Assembly: GCA_020744425.1 (NCBI GenBank)
Contig: JAGMUV010000017.1
Location: 496,001-560,000 of the forward strand
DNA from: Dactylonectria macrodidyma
Taxonomy: Eukaryota; Ascomycota; Sordariomycetes; Hypocreales; Nectriaceae
Direction of reading: 5' to 3'
Length of the DNA stretch: 64,000 nucleotides
Below the pieces are notes generated by a model. The model was not told the DNA's origin and did not search any database. It saw only the letters and a program-made list of their open reading frames with translations. This document shows positions 33,223-45,298 of the stretch, in pieces; position 1 is the stretch's first letter; every line of letters starts with the position of its first letter. The position numbers and the translations under genes were made by a program.

Positions 33223-33733
33223 ATGATAGTATGGGTTATTGAACAGAGCCATGTATTGTTTTCTGTATAATTAAAGACAAATCCATGTTTATGGAGCATG
33301 GAGCGTGGAGCGTGGAGCGTGGAGCGCTAGCGTTGCCTGCGCAGGGCCGACTGTTGGAACAATTGGGTTTGAGGTCATTCACAATTCGTTGCCACATTTC
33401 TGTGTCTAACCATACCTGTCGCGCGAGGCCCAGGGTTTCCGTTCTTGTAATTTTTGGGTTGTTTCTTAATTCCTTTTCTCTCTTCAGAAATTCTCGATGC
33501 CCCTCGTTTCTCGTGCTGTTGCATGTGCGGCTGGCCTCCTTGCGGCCTCGTTTTTTGGGAATCTGCCTCATCATGCAGCGAAGGCGGCAGTGCAAGCATA
33601 GCCACAACAGGTGTTTCAAAATCGCCCTTAATTCCGGATGAAGCCTAGCACAGTGAATCTCGCCTCCAATGCTCATAACCTTCATTTTCTTCAAGGTCCG
33701 TGATGCCATGTTCTTCCATTTCGGCATCCAAAG
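33223..33733. other. Intergenic between two broken HET genes
   Basis: About 510 bp with a short tandem repeat at 33292-33326 and no recognisable gene. Confidence 0.5.
33292..33326. repeat. 7-bp tandem repeat, five units
   Basis: Five consecutive copies of TGGAGCR (the first ending in A, the rest in G) occur just downstream of the HET pseudogene. Confidence 0.8.
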
Positions 33734-36679
33734 ATGGCCGAGAAACAGAACCCACCAATCCCGACGACGGACTGCTCAAACAGCGAAACTATGTCCCACT
33801 CGACCGATCAGATAGCGCTAAGGAAGATGCCAGGCCGACAGGCAAACGAGACACAGCCAAGGCCTGATTTCAAGCCTCCGAGGTATTGGCAATCAACCAC
33901 CAATCAATTTCCACAAATAATACGGAACTTTATATCAGCTGGACTAGATCCAAATGTTAAATGGACGGAGAAGCGAATGGTGAAACCAACTCCTCAAGAA
34001 GGCTGTGTTGTCCCAACGGAAACGAGCGAAGATGAAGCATGGTTCCACTGGAACACACCTCTGCATCGAGCCTTGTGGCTGGGTGAACTAGATGTGGCAA
34101 AAGAACTTCTCCAAGTCGGCGCTGATCCCGACATTTTTAATGCTTTTGGACAAACGCCCGTTCATGAAGCTGTGCGTTGGGACCGCCATGATGCAGTGGC
34201 TTTTCTGATTCAGTCCGGTGCCAATCTCGATGTGGCTTCTCGCAAGATCAGTTTGTGGTGGGAAGATGAGCAGACCCAAGTCGAGGCGGCCGGAGGCTTT
34301 CTGCCTATCCACTTGGCTATTATGTACGCTGGTGCTTCGGTCATTCAACTCTTGGTGGATGGCGGAGCTGATATTTGCCCCGAAATGGGCCCATGGACCT
34401 TGTTGGACCTGGCGATCCTGGCACAGGATTATGCAACCGCGTCTTTGCTCATGTCACATGGGATTCAACTACCCATTCCTTCGTCTGATTCGACCTGTAT
34501 TAAGCAAAGAGCCCGGGATCTACTTGCAATGATAACAAGCAGCCGCCTCATCCCACCAGCAGACATGCATAAGGTGTATTGTCACGCATTACGCATGATA
34601 GATCTCCCGAGAGCCGGTACGACAGACGTGGCAACTCCTGAGCAGTTCATCGCTGCTTTCCACGCTCAATTGTATGAGATTGCTGAGATTGACAAGCGCA
34701 ATTTCACCACGAACCTCTGTGGCCGCTGCCAAGGATTTCAGTCTCTCTTCAACCACCACTCCAGAAGCGGCGAACCCCGCGAGTTGGAGTATCCCGTACA
34801 CAGAAATCGGGCACAACTTAAAACTTCCGCATCCGGGGGCTGCTCACTTTGCGGGCTCTTGGCTGATTTGTTGGCCAAGGCAGCGCCAAGGACTATTCAA
34901 GGCACGCATGGCACGGAATCGGTCGACAGCGCCGTCCAAGATACATCAGTGCGACTTCATGTCCCGTCAAAGGCTTTTGCTGCATCAAACTCGGATTTTG
35001 ACTTTCAGCACCTCACCCTTCGTTATGGAAGCGTGCAGAGCAAGTTTATGCTGACCTCTATCGACGAATGCTCCATTCCCAATTCAACGGTAGTTGACGA
35101 TGCTCGTCTCGGCACCGGCTCAACGCGTGCAATGTGGACCGCAAAAGACTGGCTCGAAACGTGCAAGTCATCGCACAGAGAATGCCAAAGAATGTCCCAG
35201 GTCACAGACAGCGGACAGCACCCATCAAGACTCATAGACGTGGAACAAGAACACCCATTTCTGACAGACAAGGTGGATGCTTCTTCGCGATACGCGGCTC
35301 TGTCATATTGCTGGGGCCCACCCCACGAAACGCTTCAGACAACCAAGGCTACTTTGAATGCGCACACGAAGGAAATTGCTCTGCCAAGTTTGCCTAGCAC
35401 ACTGCGAGACGCTGTTCTAGCAACAAAAGCTCTGGGTCTTCAGTACATCTGGATCGATGCACTGTGCATTGTTCAGGACGACGCGCAAGATTGGGCAACC
35501 GAGATAGCCCGCATGCATTCTATATACGTGAACGCAGAGCTGACTGTAACGGGTCTCGTCGCCAAGTGCTCCAGCGATAGCCTATTTCAAAATCGAACCG
35601 GCCACTCACCGTACCCAGTACCTCTCGACCTGTGGGTGCGAAAGGGCAAGCGTCCTGGATGGAAGGCTGGCAAGATCCAGGGCCACGCACTGTACCGCGA
35701 CTGGCTAGAAGACAATCCCAACGTCGAGGGCCCCGTAAACATGCGCGGATGGACTTTGCAAGAGCAGCCGTTGAGTCAACGAATGCTGTATTTTGGCCGT
35801 GGCATCTTGCAGTGGGAGTGCGCTTGTACCTTTGCCACGGAAGCTGATCCAGCAAAGGGTTTGCCTTAGTATACTCTCGAGAGCAGGGAACGCATCCAGA
35901 CTAAACTTGCTGCTAGAAGCTTGCCGGGCCTACCATCCATACCGGGAGTTCTAGAACCAGAATCGAGACCTTATAGTGTATGGCAATCGCAACTAGAGGG
36001 TTTCACTAGACGCCAACTTTCCAACCGGTCGGACCGGCTGGCTGCATTTTGGGCCGTGTCAGAATCTATGGAAATAGTCCTCAAGAACAGGTTTGTAGGA
36101 GGCATCTGGCTAGGCGACAAGCTTTTAGAGAGCCTCTGCTGGAACAAACCAACACCTGCGCCACAGACACCTTCTCTGCTATCGTGGACGTGGGTGTCGG
36201 TCGAAGGAGCCGTTTCTTTCGACTACCTCGACAGGACGGGAAGAGCGCCGGGCATTGTCCCACTTGCGACACTGGTATCGAGCGATGCTGGAATTGACCC
36301 GTCGACGTATCAACCAAGCGGTTCACTGACCTTGAGAGGCCGTGTCTATCCTGCTCAAGCGCTTGTGGATGTAGCTTCTAACCAGGCGTTACCGCTTGAC
36401 GGTAATTGGTATCTTGACTACCAAGACTGCACAATTGAGAGCTGTCAGGTGTTTGAGATGCTAGAGTTTGAGAAGGGGCCTGAGCCGACTGGCTATGGAT
36501 ACCCAAGATGGCTAGATGGACGTGAGCCATCTCGAGTTTTTCTTCTCCTCACCAAAGAAAACAACGACAGATTCCGTCGCGTTGGGGTAGGCATGGTATC
36601 GTTTACTAACAAGAAGGACTTCAACTCGTGGATTGGTCAAGTCGCTGGTCAAGAGGAGCGAGTCCTTACTTTGGTGTAA
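33734..36679 (+). pseudogene. Ankyrin-HET gene with in-frame TAG
   Basis: From the ATG at 33734 the frame encodes ankyrin repeats (about residues 105-245; T-P-L-H-R-A-L and T-P-V-H-E-A-V). A Cys-containing C-G-R-C / C-S-L-C-G-L-L segment of the kind preceding HET domains follows. Next comes a HET domain with Y-A-A-L-S-Y-C-W-G near 520 and Y-I-W-I-D-A-L-C-I-V-Q near 570, then the M-R-G-W-T-L-Q-E-Q block. TAG at 35867-35869 stops it after 711 residues. The same frame then stays open to 36679 with typical HET C-terminal sequence (A-F-W-A-V-S-E, L-S-W-T-W-V-S-V-E-G), so the full protein would be about 981 residues. The downstream frame starts with TTG, not ATG, and no intron spans the stop. The stop could derive from CAG or TGG by one C:G-to-T:A change. 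A truncated product keeping both domains is possible. Confidence 0.82.
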
Positions 36680-37365
36680 GCATCATTGTCAAAGGACAAA
36701 GTCACAGCAAGGGTGCGAACACCAAGCAGTGATACGCAGGACATGGGCTTAGTGAGGTCCGTGGTTCTCTAAAAACTTTGCGCATTCATCTTAGGGGTCT
36801 AGGGAACGTACAGCAAAGCAAGGAAGAGTAATAGCAAGTTGCGTAGGGCTAAGAGAGACCGTCTGCGATGATGGACGAGGACGTACACGACCCATAGCAC
36901 CCCAAGGAACAAGACAGGGCAAGAAGTTTCGAGTCAATGACACCCATCAACAATTAACACGTCGCCAGACTCCTCCACGTTTAGCCACGACGACGGACAA
37001 TGCGATCTCCAGAAACAACACTGCGGTCGAGTGACCAGACAAATCAGCATTGGGATAAACCAAAACAATGTCATCGCCGATAGTGAAATTTCCACAGTGG
37101 CGGAAAGCCGGGTCATTCCTCACTCAGTGTGGCACAAGACGCTCCATCTTGAAGGTATATCAACGACTGGTGAATGTCAACATTCTAGACTAGGACATAC
37201 AGTTCTTGAGGTGCAACGTTCCCGGGTTAGATGCGGTGTTGGAGTGGTGTCTCGGCCGGCGATGGGAGGTGTGAAGGATTCGCAGGATTACCGACCCATT
37301 TCAGCAAAGTAAGTACTCTATCAGTGACACAGACGATGGTCGAGGCGTTTCGGCAGACTCACGCT
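36680..37365. other. Intergenic downstream of ankyrin-HET gene
   Basis: About 690 bp with short motif-free frames on both strands. Nothing definite was recognised. Confidence 0.45.
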
Positions 37366-37416
37366 GGCGATGGAAGTGGTGGTGGTGGCTGTAGTGGTTG
37401 TGGTGGCGGTCATTGT
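37366..37416. repeat. TGG-rich trinucleotide tract
   Basis: Imperfect GGT/TGG triplets dominate. On the minus strand they would encode a His/Asn/Tyr-rich stretch. The tract is purine/pyrimidine-skewed and low in complexity. Confidence 0.65.
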
Positions 37417-37478
37417 TCTCAGAATCTTGCTGTTCGGTTTCGATGATATCTTCGTGGGAATCGGTCGACTGGTACAAC

Positions 37479-37727
37479 TCAGTCAATTAGCCGGTGTGGA
37501 ACTCTGGAATGGGGTGTTGCCAGGCACTCACAATTGTCGACGAACCGTCGAGTGTACGCCTCCTCGAGGCGGGCGTGGAGGCCAACAGCACCGTTCAAAA
37601 CCTGGACGACCTCGGCCATTGCGACCGCCAAGGCCCCATAAACATCGAGCTCGGTCACCCGAGCACGAGCAATGTCCACGGCCCTTATCGTCGCGAGCAG
37701 CACTGCCTCCGGTGGGCTGGGGCCCAT
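37479..37727 (-). CDS. Hypothetical protein, uncertain
   Basis: An 82-codon minus-strand frame from the ATG at 37727 has coding-like composition for about its first 60 residues, forming an amphipathic alpha-helical stretch. A GTGAGT donor-like site follows the residue pair D-N near 37545, so the true gene may be spliced towards 37300. Trinucleotide repeats flank it on both sides. I do not recognise the family; it could be an exon of a larger low-complexity protein or spurious. Confidence 0.25.
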   Translation of the reverse strand: MGPSPPEAVLLATIRAVDIARARVTELDVYGALAVAMAEVVQVLNGAVGLHARLEEAYTRRFVDNCECLATPHSRVPHRLID

Positions 37728-37776
37728 CTCTGGTGAACCGGATGGAGGGGGGGATGGAGGACTGTCAATGTAGTGG

Positions 37777-37975
37777 CGTCGGTAGTGGTATGGCTGGGGC
37801 TGGAGCTGTGGCTGTAGTGGTGATGGTGGGGGTGGTGCTGTTGGTGGTGCTGTTGGTGGTGCTGTTGCTCCTGTTGCTTCTGCTAGTTTCGCTCATGTTG
37901 CTGCCGTTGCTGTTGTTGCTGCTGCTTGTTGTTGCTGCTGCGTGTTGTTGCTGCTGCTTGTTGTTGTTAGTCGTG
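37777..37975. repeat. Trinucleotide microsatellite block (GTT/GCT/GGT)
   Basis: About 200 bp of imperfect GGT, GTT and GCT triplets. Plus-strand translation gives long Val/Leu and Cys runs, minus-strand translation gives Asn, Gln, Ser and Thr runs. Frames remain open on both strands only because the repeat lacks stops, so open length here is not evidence of a gene. Confidence 0.75.
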
Positions 37976-38256
37976 GTAATTGTGGTCTTCCAAGCTTGCA
38001 GTTTTGCTTGTTTGGGAACGGTGAATGTGGAGTGGAGGTGGATGTTTTGTAAACGACTGTATTGGTGTCGTGACAAATTGGACAGTCATGCCTTCAAGAT
38101 GTATCAGAAGATGCAGCGGGTTCGCTGGCTGAGGATGCCTGATGGGAAAGGCAACACGCTTGTTGGCATCAAAAAATCGAACCATGGTCAAGTGGAGACG
38201 CTCAAGGTAGTTCCTGCCAACATGTTCGCAACTGTATCGTTGTGAATTCTACCACT

Positions 38257-38571
38257 TCAGTCTCCAACCAAGGTGGTTTTGCACCACAAGAGCAGCGCCT
38301 TCCGTTTCTCTGGCTCGGCCTGCAACCACGGCTTCCCCGGACATTCATCGACAATATGCCGCTCTCCATCTGGTGCCTGAGCAAATATCCGCTGCCGATA
38401 TGAAGTCGCCAAATAGAGATTAGTTGCGTTGGATCCCGACAAAGAAGAACACATGATTAAGAGCAAGCTCACAAGTGCAAACCACGAAACGTATCCGACT
38501 CGCGGTAGGATGCTTGGCGATGACCTCAAAAGGCATACTCTACGATTTGACACAAGCCCAATGCATAGCAA
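38257..38571 (-). other. Open frame with hydrophobic segment, uncertain
   Basis: A minus-strand frame shows a hydrophobic W-F-A-L-V-S-L-L-L-I-M-C-S-S-L-S-G segment resembling a signal peptide, followed by about 55 hydrophilic residues. It opens with TTG, and its only in-frame ATG (38454) lies within the hydrophobic segment, so a start would need an upstream exon. It could be part of a small secreted protein, but the evidence is weak. Confidence 0.18.
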
Positions 38572-39949
38572 CAGGCCCAGGAGAATTTATCAAGGACAAG
38601 GGGAAAATATCGGCAGGAGAATCATACTCTCCAGTTTCGCAGACATCAGCTCCCAAACCAACTGCCAACAAGCGAAAAAAGCAAACGATCCTTAGATCAC
38701 AGGATTCGACTGCATCAGAGTGCAGTGAGAATCCGATGACCTGCCCGCATCGCTGAACGACTGTTCGACAGTCTTCCTGGACATTGTCCATCAACTGAAT
38801 AGGAACGACACATCACTTTTTGGTCATCCATCCTTGCCCATCCTGCACTCGGGGGAGAACGATTGATAGCATTGCCATCAACAACTATACCCAGTGCTAA
38901 GAAACGTAGCCGAAAGAGTGGATTTCGATTGACACATAAAAAGCGCCGGCGTATTTAAGCGCTTATTAGGGCCATCAATGGAGCCCACGAGCTCGCTCAT
39001 TGGCAGTGGTCGTCGTCTCGGGTGACGAGCCCTGAACCAGCACCGACGGAATGGTCTGTTTCATTACATATGCGTGTGTCCTCCGGGATTCAGCATGGCA
39101 GAAACACCATAGTACTACGATGAATGACTGCCGTACAAAATAAGTCAAGATAATGCCATAAGTTTGTTCACAATACTACATCAACTTGTCAATGTCAAAC
39201 GGTAGGGAAGATGATCATACTTGGGATAATCACGAGCACCCTCTTCACCAAGTACTATAGTCCAGGATGAATTGGGACGATACATTTTGAGAAGAGCGTC
39301 GGCTCGCTGACCCATTCTTCGCCCCCAATTTAGCTGCAAGCATCCAACAAACACTTCTTGGGAACTATTGCCTAGACCATGTTCTATCCCGCAAACTTCC
39401 CATTAGCTGTTCCTGTGGGAAAAGGTTCCCGACTTCCATCCATCATTTTACTATTACTACATTGCAGCGAAGAGGCCGCTCTAGGGCAATCGCAGCAAAA
39501 TAGAAACCACTCTGCCCTTGATCCCAAATTTATCTTTCCCTGCCGAAGGTAGTTCTCAATTAATCTCAGCCATCCCGACTGACAGAACTGGGCGTACTCC
39601 CTGCGCTATCCCACTGCTACATTTCACAGATCATTATGCGCGGCAATGATTCCTTCTGAGGCCGGACGAAGGATAAATATAAATGGTAAGTGGAGGCTGC
39701 GGCATTTCGACCTCTACTCCAAGGCCAAGACTGGAACTTATCGCATCATGCTACGAGACCAGTATAGCACGGTACCAACACATTCGTACACCAAATGTTA
39801 TTGCATTCATAATTCCTCACTATTGATTTTCCGCAACCTTATCGTCACTCCGAAACCTGCACTCCGTAAGTTCTTGTGCGTCATCCATTATCCTTCTCAC
39901 GCGTCCACTTTTATAGTCCACGTAGAACCCGCACAGGGGAAAAAGAACG
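38572..39949. other. Intergenic, no gene recognised
   Basis: About 1.4 kb downstream of the F-box-like gene with only short motif-free frames on either strand. No repeats or RNA genes were recognised. Confidence 0.45.
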
Positions 39950-41551
39950 TCAATTAAACTCCGGCATATCAACTCCCGCTAGGAACCGAGATACCATCTC
40001 AAACGACCATATGGACGGCACAAATGAGTACACGTCCGCCTCTCTTCGGATCTCCTCTAACGAAGCAGGATGGGCCACATTACTGCAGAGGCCGAGCTGG
40101 GCGACGGCATGCGCGTGGGACTTGACGTGTTCCGTGTCCAATGGCTCAGCCTGAGCGGTACGGACCTTCAGATCACGACCAGTGTGCGACTCTGCCACGC
40201 CTTGCCACGCCTTAGCCATGGCAGACGTTGCGAGAGTGAGCGACCATGTACCCTCCCAAGAAATCGTAGAGACACCGTCTTCAATGCGGTAGCGGAAGAC
40301 ACAGGCGGTTTCCCTCATGCCGTACCAAATCTCCATCAAGCGGAGCTTGGGCATGCGCTGGGCCGTTCTCCCAGCGTCCACCAGCATGGCCGCGACATCG
40401 TGGGCATTCAGCTCATCTCCCAGGAGAGGCGACGTCAGAGTGAGGCATTCGAGCTTGTCCCAGATCTGATCCACCATCGGCTCGCCCATGGCCGCGGAGA
40501 AGAAGTCCCGTGCATCAACCAGATATGAAGCGGATAGATTCGTCATGCCAAGACTACTCGAGGCAAAGGCGAGGCCCAGGCTTGGCGACGGCGTGCGCAC
40601 AAGCTCTGGGGTGACGAGCCAACGAGCTTGAGCCGCTTCGCTCGCATAAACCAAGTTGAAGTCCTCGTTGAAGTCCTCGAATAGGGTCAGGTTCTTCAGT
40701 GTCGAGGGCAGAGAGCCCATGATGACATCGCAGTACACTTTATCCACACCGTACTCTTCCGATTCCGAACGGTCAAATGCTCGCCAAGGCTCAAAAATAA
40801 GCGTCTCCAGCTTGGGCAGACTCCCGAAGATGCCCTGCAGAGCTTCGAGTCCCAGCAAGCGTCGCGTCTGTCGCCGGAGAAGAAGCGTTTTGACCGCTGG
40901 GACCTTAGCGAGCAAGTTCTCCTTGAAACTGGGGAACAAGCCCACATTAAAGACCTTTTGTAGCGCCGCTAAGTTAGGAGCATCGGTCCGCTCGCCGTGG
41001 GCATACCCGTGTCGCAGATCATGCAGCTCCGTCTCGATCAGGCCCTGGTCCTCTGCATAGTCTTCAGAGTCGAGATAGACGTCGGCCTGAAAGACGTGCT
41101 CCCTATCGCTGGACGAGACGGCGCTGATCTCGAGGCGCAGCCCTGCAACGGTCGGCGTGTCCCAGGTGCTGAGGCAAGAGAAGAGCCGGGATATGGCGCG
41201 CTCGACGGTTTCGCTGTCTGTCGCTTGCTGGAGCGACCACTTGAAACTCGCTGTGGCGCAGGTCTGGCAGTTGTACGTCTCGAGCTCGATCCGAAGGTGG
41301 ATGTCCTGGATCAAACTTCTTAGGTGCGGCGAGGCGGCCAGGATCATCTCCATTTCTGGTAGGGACGATTGGGTCAGCGATAAACGCCGCCAGAGATTGC
41401 CCGTGAACGCGTCTTGCCATTTATTGCAGACGGCTGAGTAGTCGGTCAGGGGGTGCGTCGGGGTCCTCGTCGGGGTTGTGTCGATGTTCTTTTCAGCCAT
41501 GGTGTCCCAGACCATGACTTGAACATCATATGGAAGACAATCCCAAGACAT
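39950..41551 (-). CDS. F-box-like protein
   Basis: This single-exon minus-strand gene encodes 533 residues. The frame extends upstream but opens with TTG; the first ATG at 41551 gives M-S-W-D-C-L-P-Y-D-V-Q-V-M-V-W, a typical start for fungal F-box-like proteins, with an F-box-type helical region at about 5-60 ending in L-W-R-R-L. The rest lacks canonical leucine-rich repeats but has recurring L-P-K-L-E-T-L / L-K-N-L-T-L segments and resembles a fungal family of F-box-associated proteins of unknown substrate. F-box proteins link substrates to SCF ubiquitin ligases through Skp1; binding here is inferred only. It looks intact. Confidence 0.75.
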   Translation of the reverse strand: MSWDCLPYDVQVMVWDTMAEKNIDTTPTRTPTHPLTDYSAVCNKWQDAFTGNLWRRLSLTQSSLPEMEMILAASPHLRSLIQDIHLRIELETYNCQTCATASFKWSLQQATDSETVERAISRLFSCLSTWDTPTVAGLRLEISAVSSSDREHVFQADVYLDSEDYAEDQGLIETELHDLRHGYAHGERTDAPNLAALQKVFNVGLFPSFKENLLAKVPAVKTLLLRRQTRRLLGLEALQGIFGSLPKLETLIFEPWRAFDRSESEEYGVDKVYCDVIMGSLPSTLKNLTLFEDFNEDFNLVYASEAAQARWLVTPELVRTPSPSLGLAFASSSLGMTNLSASYLVDARDFFSAAMGEPMVDQIWDKLECLTLTSPLLGDELNAHDVAAMLVDAGRTAQRMPKLRLMEIWYGMRETACVFRYRIEDGVSTISWEGTWSLTLATSAMAKAWQGVAESHTGRDLKVRTAQAEPLDTEHVKSHAHAVAQLGLCSNVAHPASLEEIRREADVYSFVPSIWSFEMVSRFLAGVDMPEFN

Positions 41552-42999
41552 TGCTGTGTTTGTTACTGAGATTGATATTGGGCTGGGTAAATAGTCATGA
41601 AGCAAGAGTGACTAGGTCGTATTCCTGCTTAATATAAGTGGTGGTAATGGATGTGGCTGATAGTACTTGTGATCAATGAAATGATGGATAATTATTGAGG
41701 GAGGAAGAAATGGCCAAACCCAGGGCAGACTTTCACCCTGATTATACCAATATCCTGTTCTACCTTGTTTGGTGTTGAGTGTCCAGCCTCTCTTGTAGGC
41801 AAGCCTACTCATGAACTTTCACCACGATCTACCTTTTCCTCGGCACGGGACGAGGTCCAAATTCCACTTACAAGAACCTTGACGGCCAAAACGAGTTGCC
41901 AAGGCCAAAGCCAATGATGCATCTGCTTTGAGGTCACAGACTTAGTCCCAGGATGGACCTGGTGCGTACCCGCATGAGCAACACAGCCATGCCAGAGACA
42001 TGAAGTCGATTGCTTCAATTTCAGTCGCCACCTTTTACCTCTCCCGGTACCAACACTATGTCTGGGCGGTTCGCTCTCTCGAGGGCAAGTTATTGGCATT
42101 TGTGGGAAAGGATACAGTTTTCTCTTCACAGATTTGCGTCCTCCAAACCCAATGCTTCCTCAGTTATTCAGATGAGCAAACTCTACAAAATCCTCAACGG
42201 CTAGAACAGGCCGCCAAGGTCACAGTGAAATGAGTCACCCGCATTGTGGCCTCGGGTTTGGACCTAGAGCGGGGCAACCGTGCATCAAACGGCCTCCTAC
42301 GGTGTAGCATGGGCGACCGATTCTGTTGGAGAACATTCGACAATATCGTGAACCTCTCTGATCAATTCATTGCACGTCAATGAAGTTTATCCAAGGTGCT
42401 GTGTCACTGCTCCGGCTTTTGTCGCTGCCTTTTATGGCCTTCAACTCACACAGTGACTACCTCAAAGTAAACATGGCTACTAGTCTACAGGTTTTGGTAG
42501 GAAACACCGCTAACAAACGTCCTAAATGGGGGACCGGAAAGCCCACCAACATGGCGCCAAAGGTTCTCAACAGCTCCTAGAGTATCCAACGCTCACATGC
42601 AGCTTTGAGCAAGGCGGTCGGCCCGAAATGGTGTTCTTGCTATTGCGCCAGCAACTTTACCTTGAAGGAGCAGACAGCCGTTGACATAATGATCAGCCCA
42701 ACTTTCGGCCTTTGCCAATATACGAGATGCTTGACGTGATTAGTTAGCCGTCGGCCAATGAAGTTTAGTCGGCGTTTGATTCGTCTCAGCTGTCGGCAAT
42801 TGAGATCCCAAAGACTCGGCCCCCAGACACCATTTACAGTGTCCGATCTGGATTCGAATGTGTAAGCGGTGACCTAGGTTGATGAAGTACCAACACGAAA
42901 TAGGTATTGGGACATCGGACAGCAGCCATTAATCACTCTGTGTCAAAACACAATCATTAAGCATTACTTTTCCTACCGCCATGCTCCATCAATCCATGA
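41552..42999. other. Intergenic, no gene recognised
   Basis: About 1.45 kb between the F-box-like gene and the 3' end of the Zn2Cys6 gene, both on the minus strand. Short frames without motifs occur on both strands. The left part presumably holds the promoter of the F-box-like gene. Confidence 0.45.
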
Positions 43000-45298
43000 T
43001 TAAGTCGCTTGACTCGACAGATTATATCCTTCAATGTTTGGTACTAGCAAATCACCTTGAAAGATCGACGGTGATCCAAGACTTGACCCGTTGAAGCTAA
43101 GGTCCCCATAGAGGTCAAGAAATGAGCCATCGGCATCTAGGGTCTGTCCCAGGGCATCAATATTCTCAAATTCATCAATACCGGCCTCGGTGAAAATCCC
43201 ATTGAGTACGGGATAGCTCTGTTCTAGAGCCACAGTGTTCAATATCCCCAACATTCGTTCCAGACCCCTAGCAGTTGGACCTGCCAAATGCCATGAACTG
43301 ATTTGCTGGGAACGGAACTGGTGCACAAGACTCGTGATCAGGCCATAGACGCGCCCTATCTCAACGAGCGTGCCTCCGAACTTGATGGCCACTTTAACAA
43401 GGAGCGTAGAGGCAAAGGCCGTCATAGAATACATGTATGACGGCATTCCCATAAGGCCTGTCCGAAATTCTTGGTCGGTGATAACGACTTCGATCATGGT
43501 CGTCGCTGCCGCGATAGCCTTCAATGCGTATTCGAATAGATAGGTAGGGACGGGTTCCTCGGTAGATAAGCCCTGGAAGACACGAGCGTATAGATGGACT
43601 TGCGCGAAGTTGTAGTAGAGCATTGTTGCTTTCCGAGGAAATGACCTTGTCTCGGGATTTGACGCTTCCGAATGTGAGTATTGAAGCCGCAGTCGAAACA
43701 AAAGTTCAAACAACTTGAGACTCACCTGGCATCTCCTTGGCCCATTCCTCATACCATTGATCAAGCTGTCGACTAAAGCTTGAGAGATGATTGACATGTA
43801 TTTGGCGAACCCGCTCGTCGTTTTCATGACCAAACTGCTCCTGAACGCTCCTTGAAATCCTGATTAGGGCTACAATACCCATAAGTCCCTTGTCTAGGTT
43901 TGTCGGCATAGCTAACTCGAGAAAGTTCCTCCATTCCTGATCTGTTGAGTCATCTCGACTGATTGATTGCCGCTTATATAGAGTGGCGAGATGCTCATCG
44001 CAGATATAAAGGGCATACCAGAGTCTCGCGTAGTCGGCTGCTTCTTCGTTGTGTCCTTGATTGCCCTTCCAGTAGCTTTTTGGTAGCTCGGCGGCTCGAC
44101 GGATGGCGTATCCCGAGACGATCCATGAGATATCGCTCAGCCAATTTGAAGCCAAGCACATAGCTCGAAGGTAATCCCGATTAATCGATCGCTCAAACAT
44201 TGACTCTTCCATGAGGCGACGGAATTCGGCTTTGCATATTTTGTAGATGCCGTCTGATTTGTCGCTATGAAGAGCTGCGACTGCGAGAGTCGCTGCAGAT
44301 AAAATAGAGGAACTCTTTCTCAGCTCCTCGAGCGTGTCGTAGTGACAGCCAATGTTGTACATGTAGCGATCTAGACGATCTCGATACAGAGCGAAGAGAG
44401 ACTCTGCATCGGTTAACGTGACTAATCCACGAGAAATGAAGTCGTCTATTCTTCTGGCCCTATTCACCGTCTCCGCATCTTCGGGTGACCGCAAGGCGCT
44501 AAGGTCCGTCAATCTGTATAACGAGTGGATGGGGATGTGTGGGAGGCCGTCGCCTTCCGGGGCGTTCCTTGGTAGATTATCAAATGAGGGCCGATAGAGT
44601 CCCTCTGGGGAAGACGACGGCTCGTAGTTGCTTTTTCTCTTTTGGGTTCCCATAGGTACCAGAACTTCTGTATCGTAGACTGATAAACACCGTAGTGGAG
44701 GAAGTGCCGGAAGGCCAAGCGTGGTTAGGATGTTCTCGAGAGCTCCGTGAACGCGCTCCAGGTCTTGCACGACGGCTTTAGGGAACCTATCGGAGTATGA
44801 GCAATTGCACAAATGACCACAAAAAAAGAGTGGCAAATTAAATACTGTGACTTTTCATCTATCACGGTTTGCAGGTTCTTGTTCAGAACACAGGCCGAGT
44901 TGCGAGTTGCACACCTAGTACATGGAGGACCATTCTTGCCCATCAGACATCTAATCTAGTTACAAGTCAGGCATGGGTGATCCCGGCAATATTGAAGAGC
45001 CTACCTTTCGTTTCCGACATGAGACACATGCCTTGATCTTCTTCGATATGGGCGGAACCGGTACACCGTCATACTCACAATTGCTTGGGTCGTTGGGACT
45101 CTGTGAATGATGTGTCGGTATTTCGCCCTGGCCTTCGGGTTTTGGAGAACTGAGTGACTGCAACGAGTTTTAGTTTACCATTGCTCCTCCAATATGTGAA
45201 TGAACTCTTACTGCAGGTGTTGGTAGCATTGCCACTAAGTCAGTCACTGCTGTCCCAGAGTCTCCCAGATTCGCATCATCCCAAGCCCTCTTGCTCAT
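43000..45298 (-). CDS. Zn2Cys6 fungal transcription factor
   Basis: Five minus-strand exons (45298-45212, 45157-45005, 44955-44846, 44786-43726, 43664-43000) join in frame to 691 residues. The binuclear zinc cluster spans the second intron, with Cys at 73, 76, 83, 92, 95 and 102 in perfect C-x2-C-x6-C-x8-C-x2-C-x6-C spacing. The intron-2 acceptor had to be the CTAG at 44957-44956 to preserve it; an ATTAG five bases later would break the motif. The large middle region matches the helical fungal-specific transcription factor domain, for example the A-M-C-L-A-S-N-W-L-S segment. It would act in the nucleus on CGG-type sites. No target is evident; it lies 14 kb from the P450 cluster, so a role there is speculative. 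Confidence 0.92.

Noticed and set aside
35921..36679. Separate 252-codon gene downstream of the ankyrin-HET stop
   Set aside because: It begins with TTG, lies in the same frame and carries the HET C-terminal region, so it is the tail of the interrupted gene.
37370..38245. 291-codon plus-strand frame rich in Val and Leu runs
   Set aside because: Open because of stop-free trinucleotide repeats; no domain and no start context.
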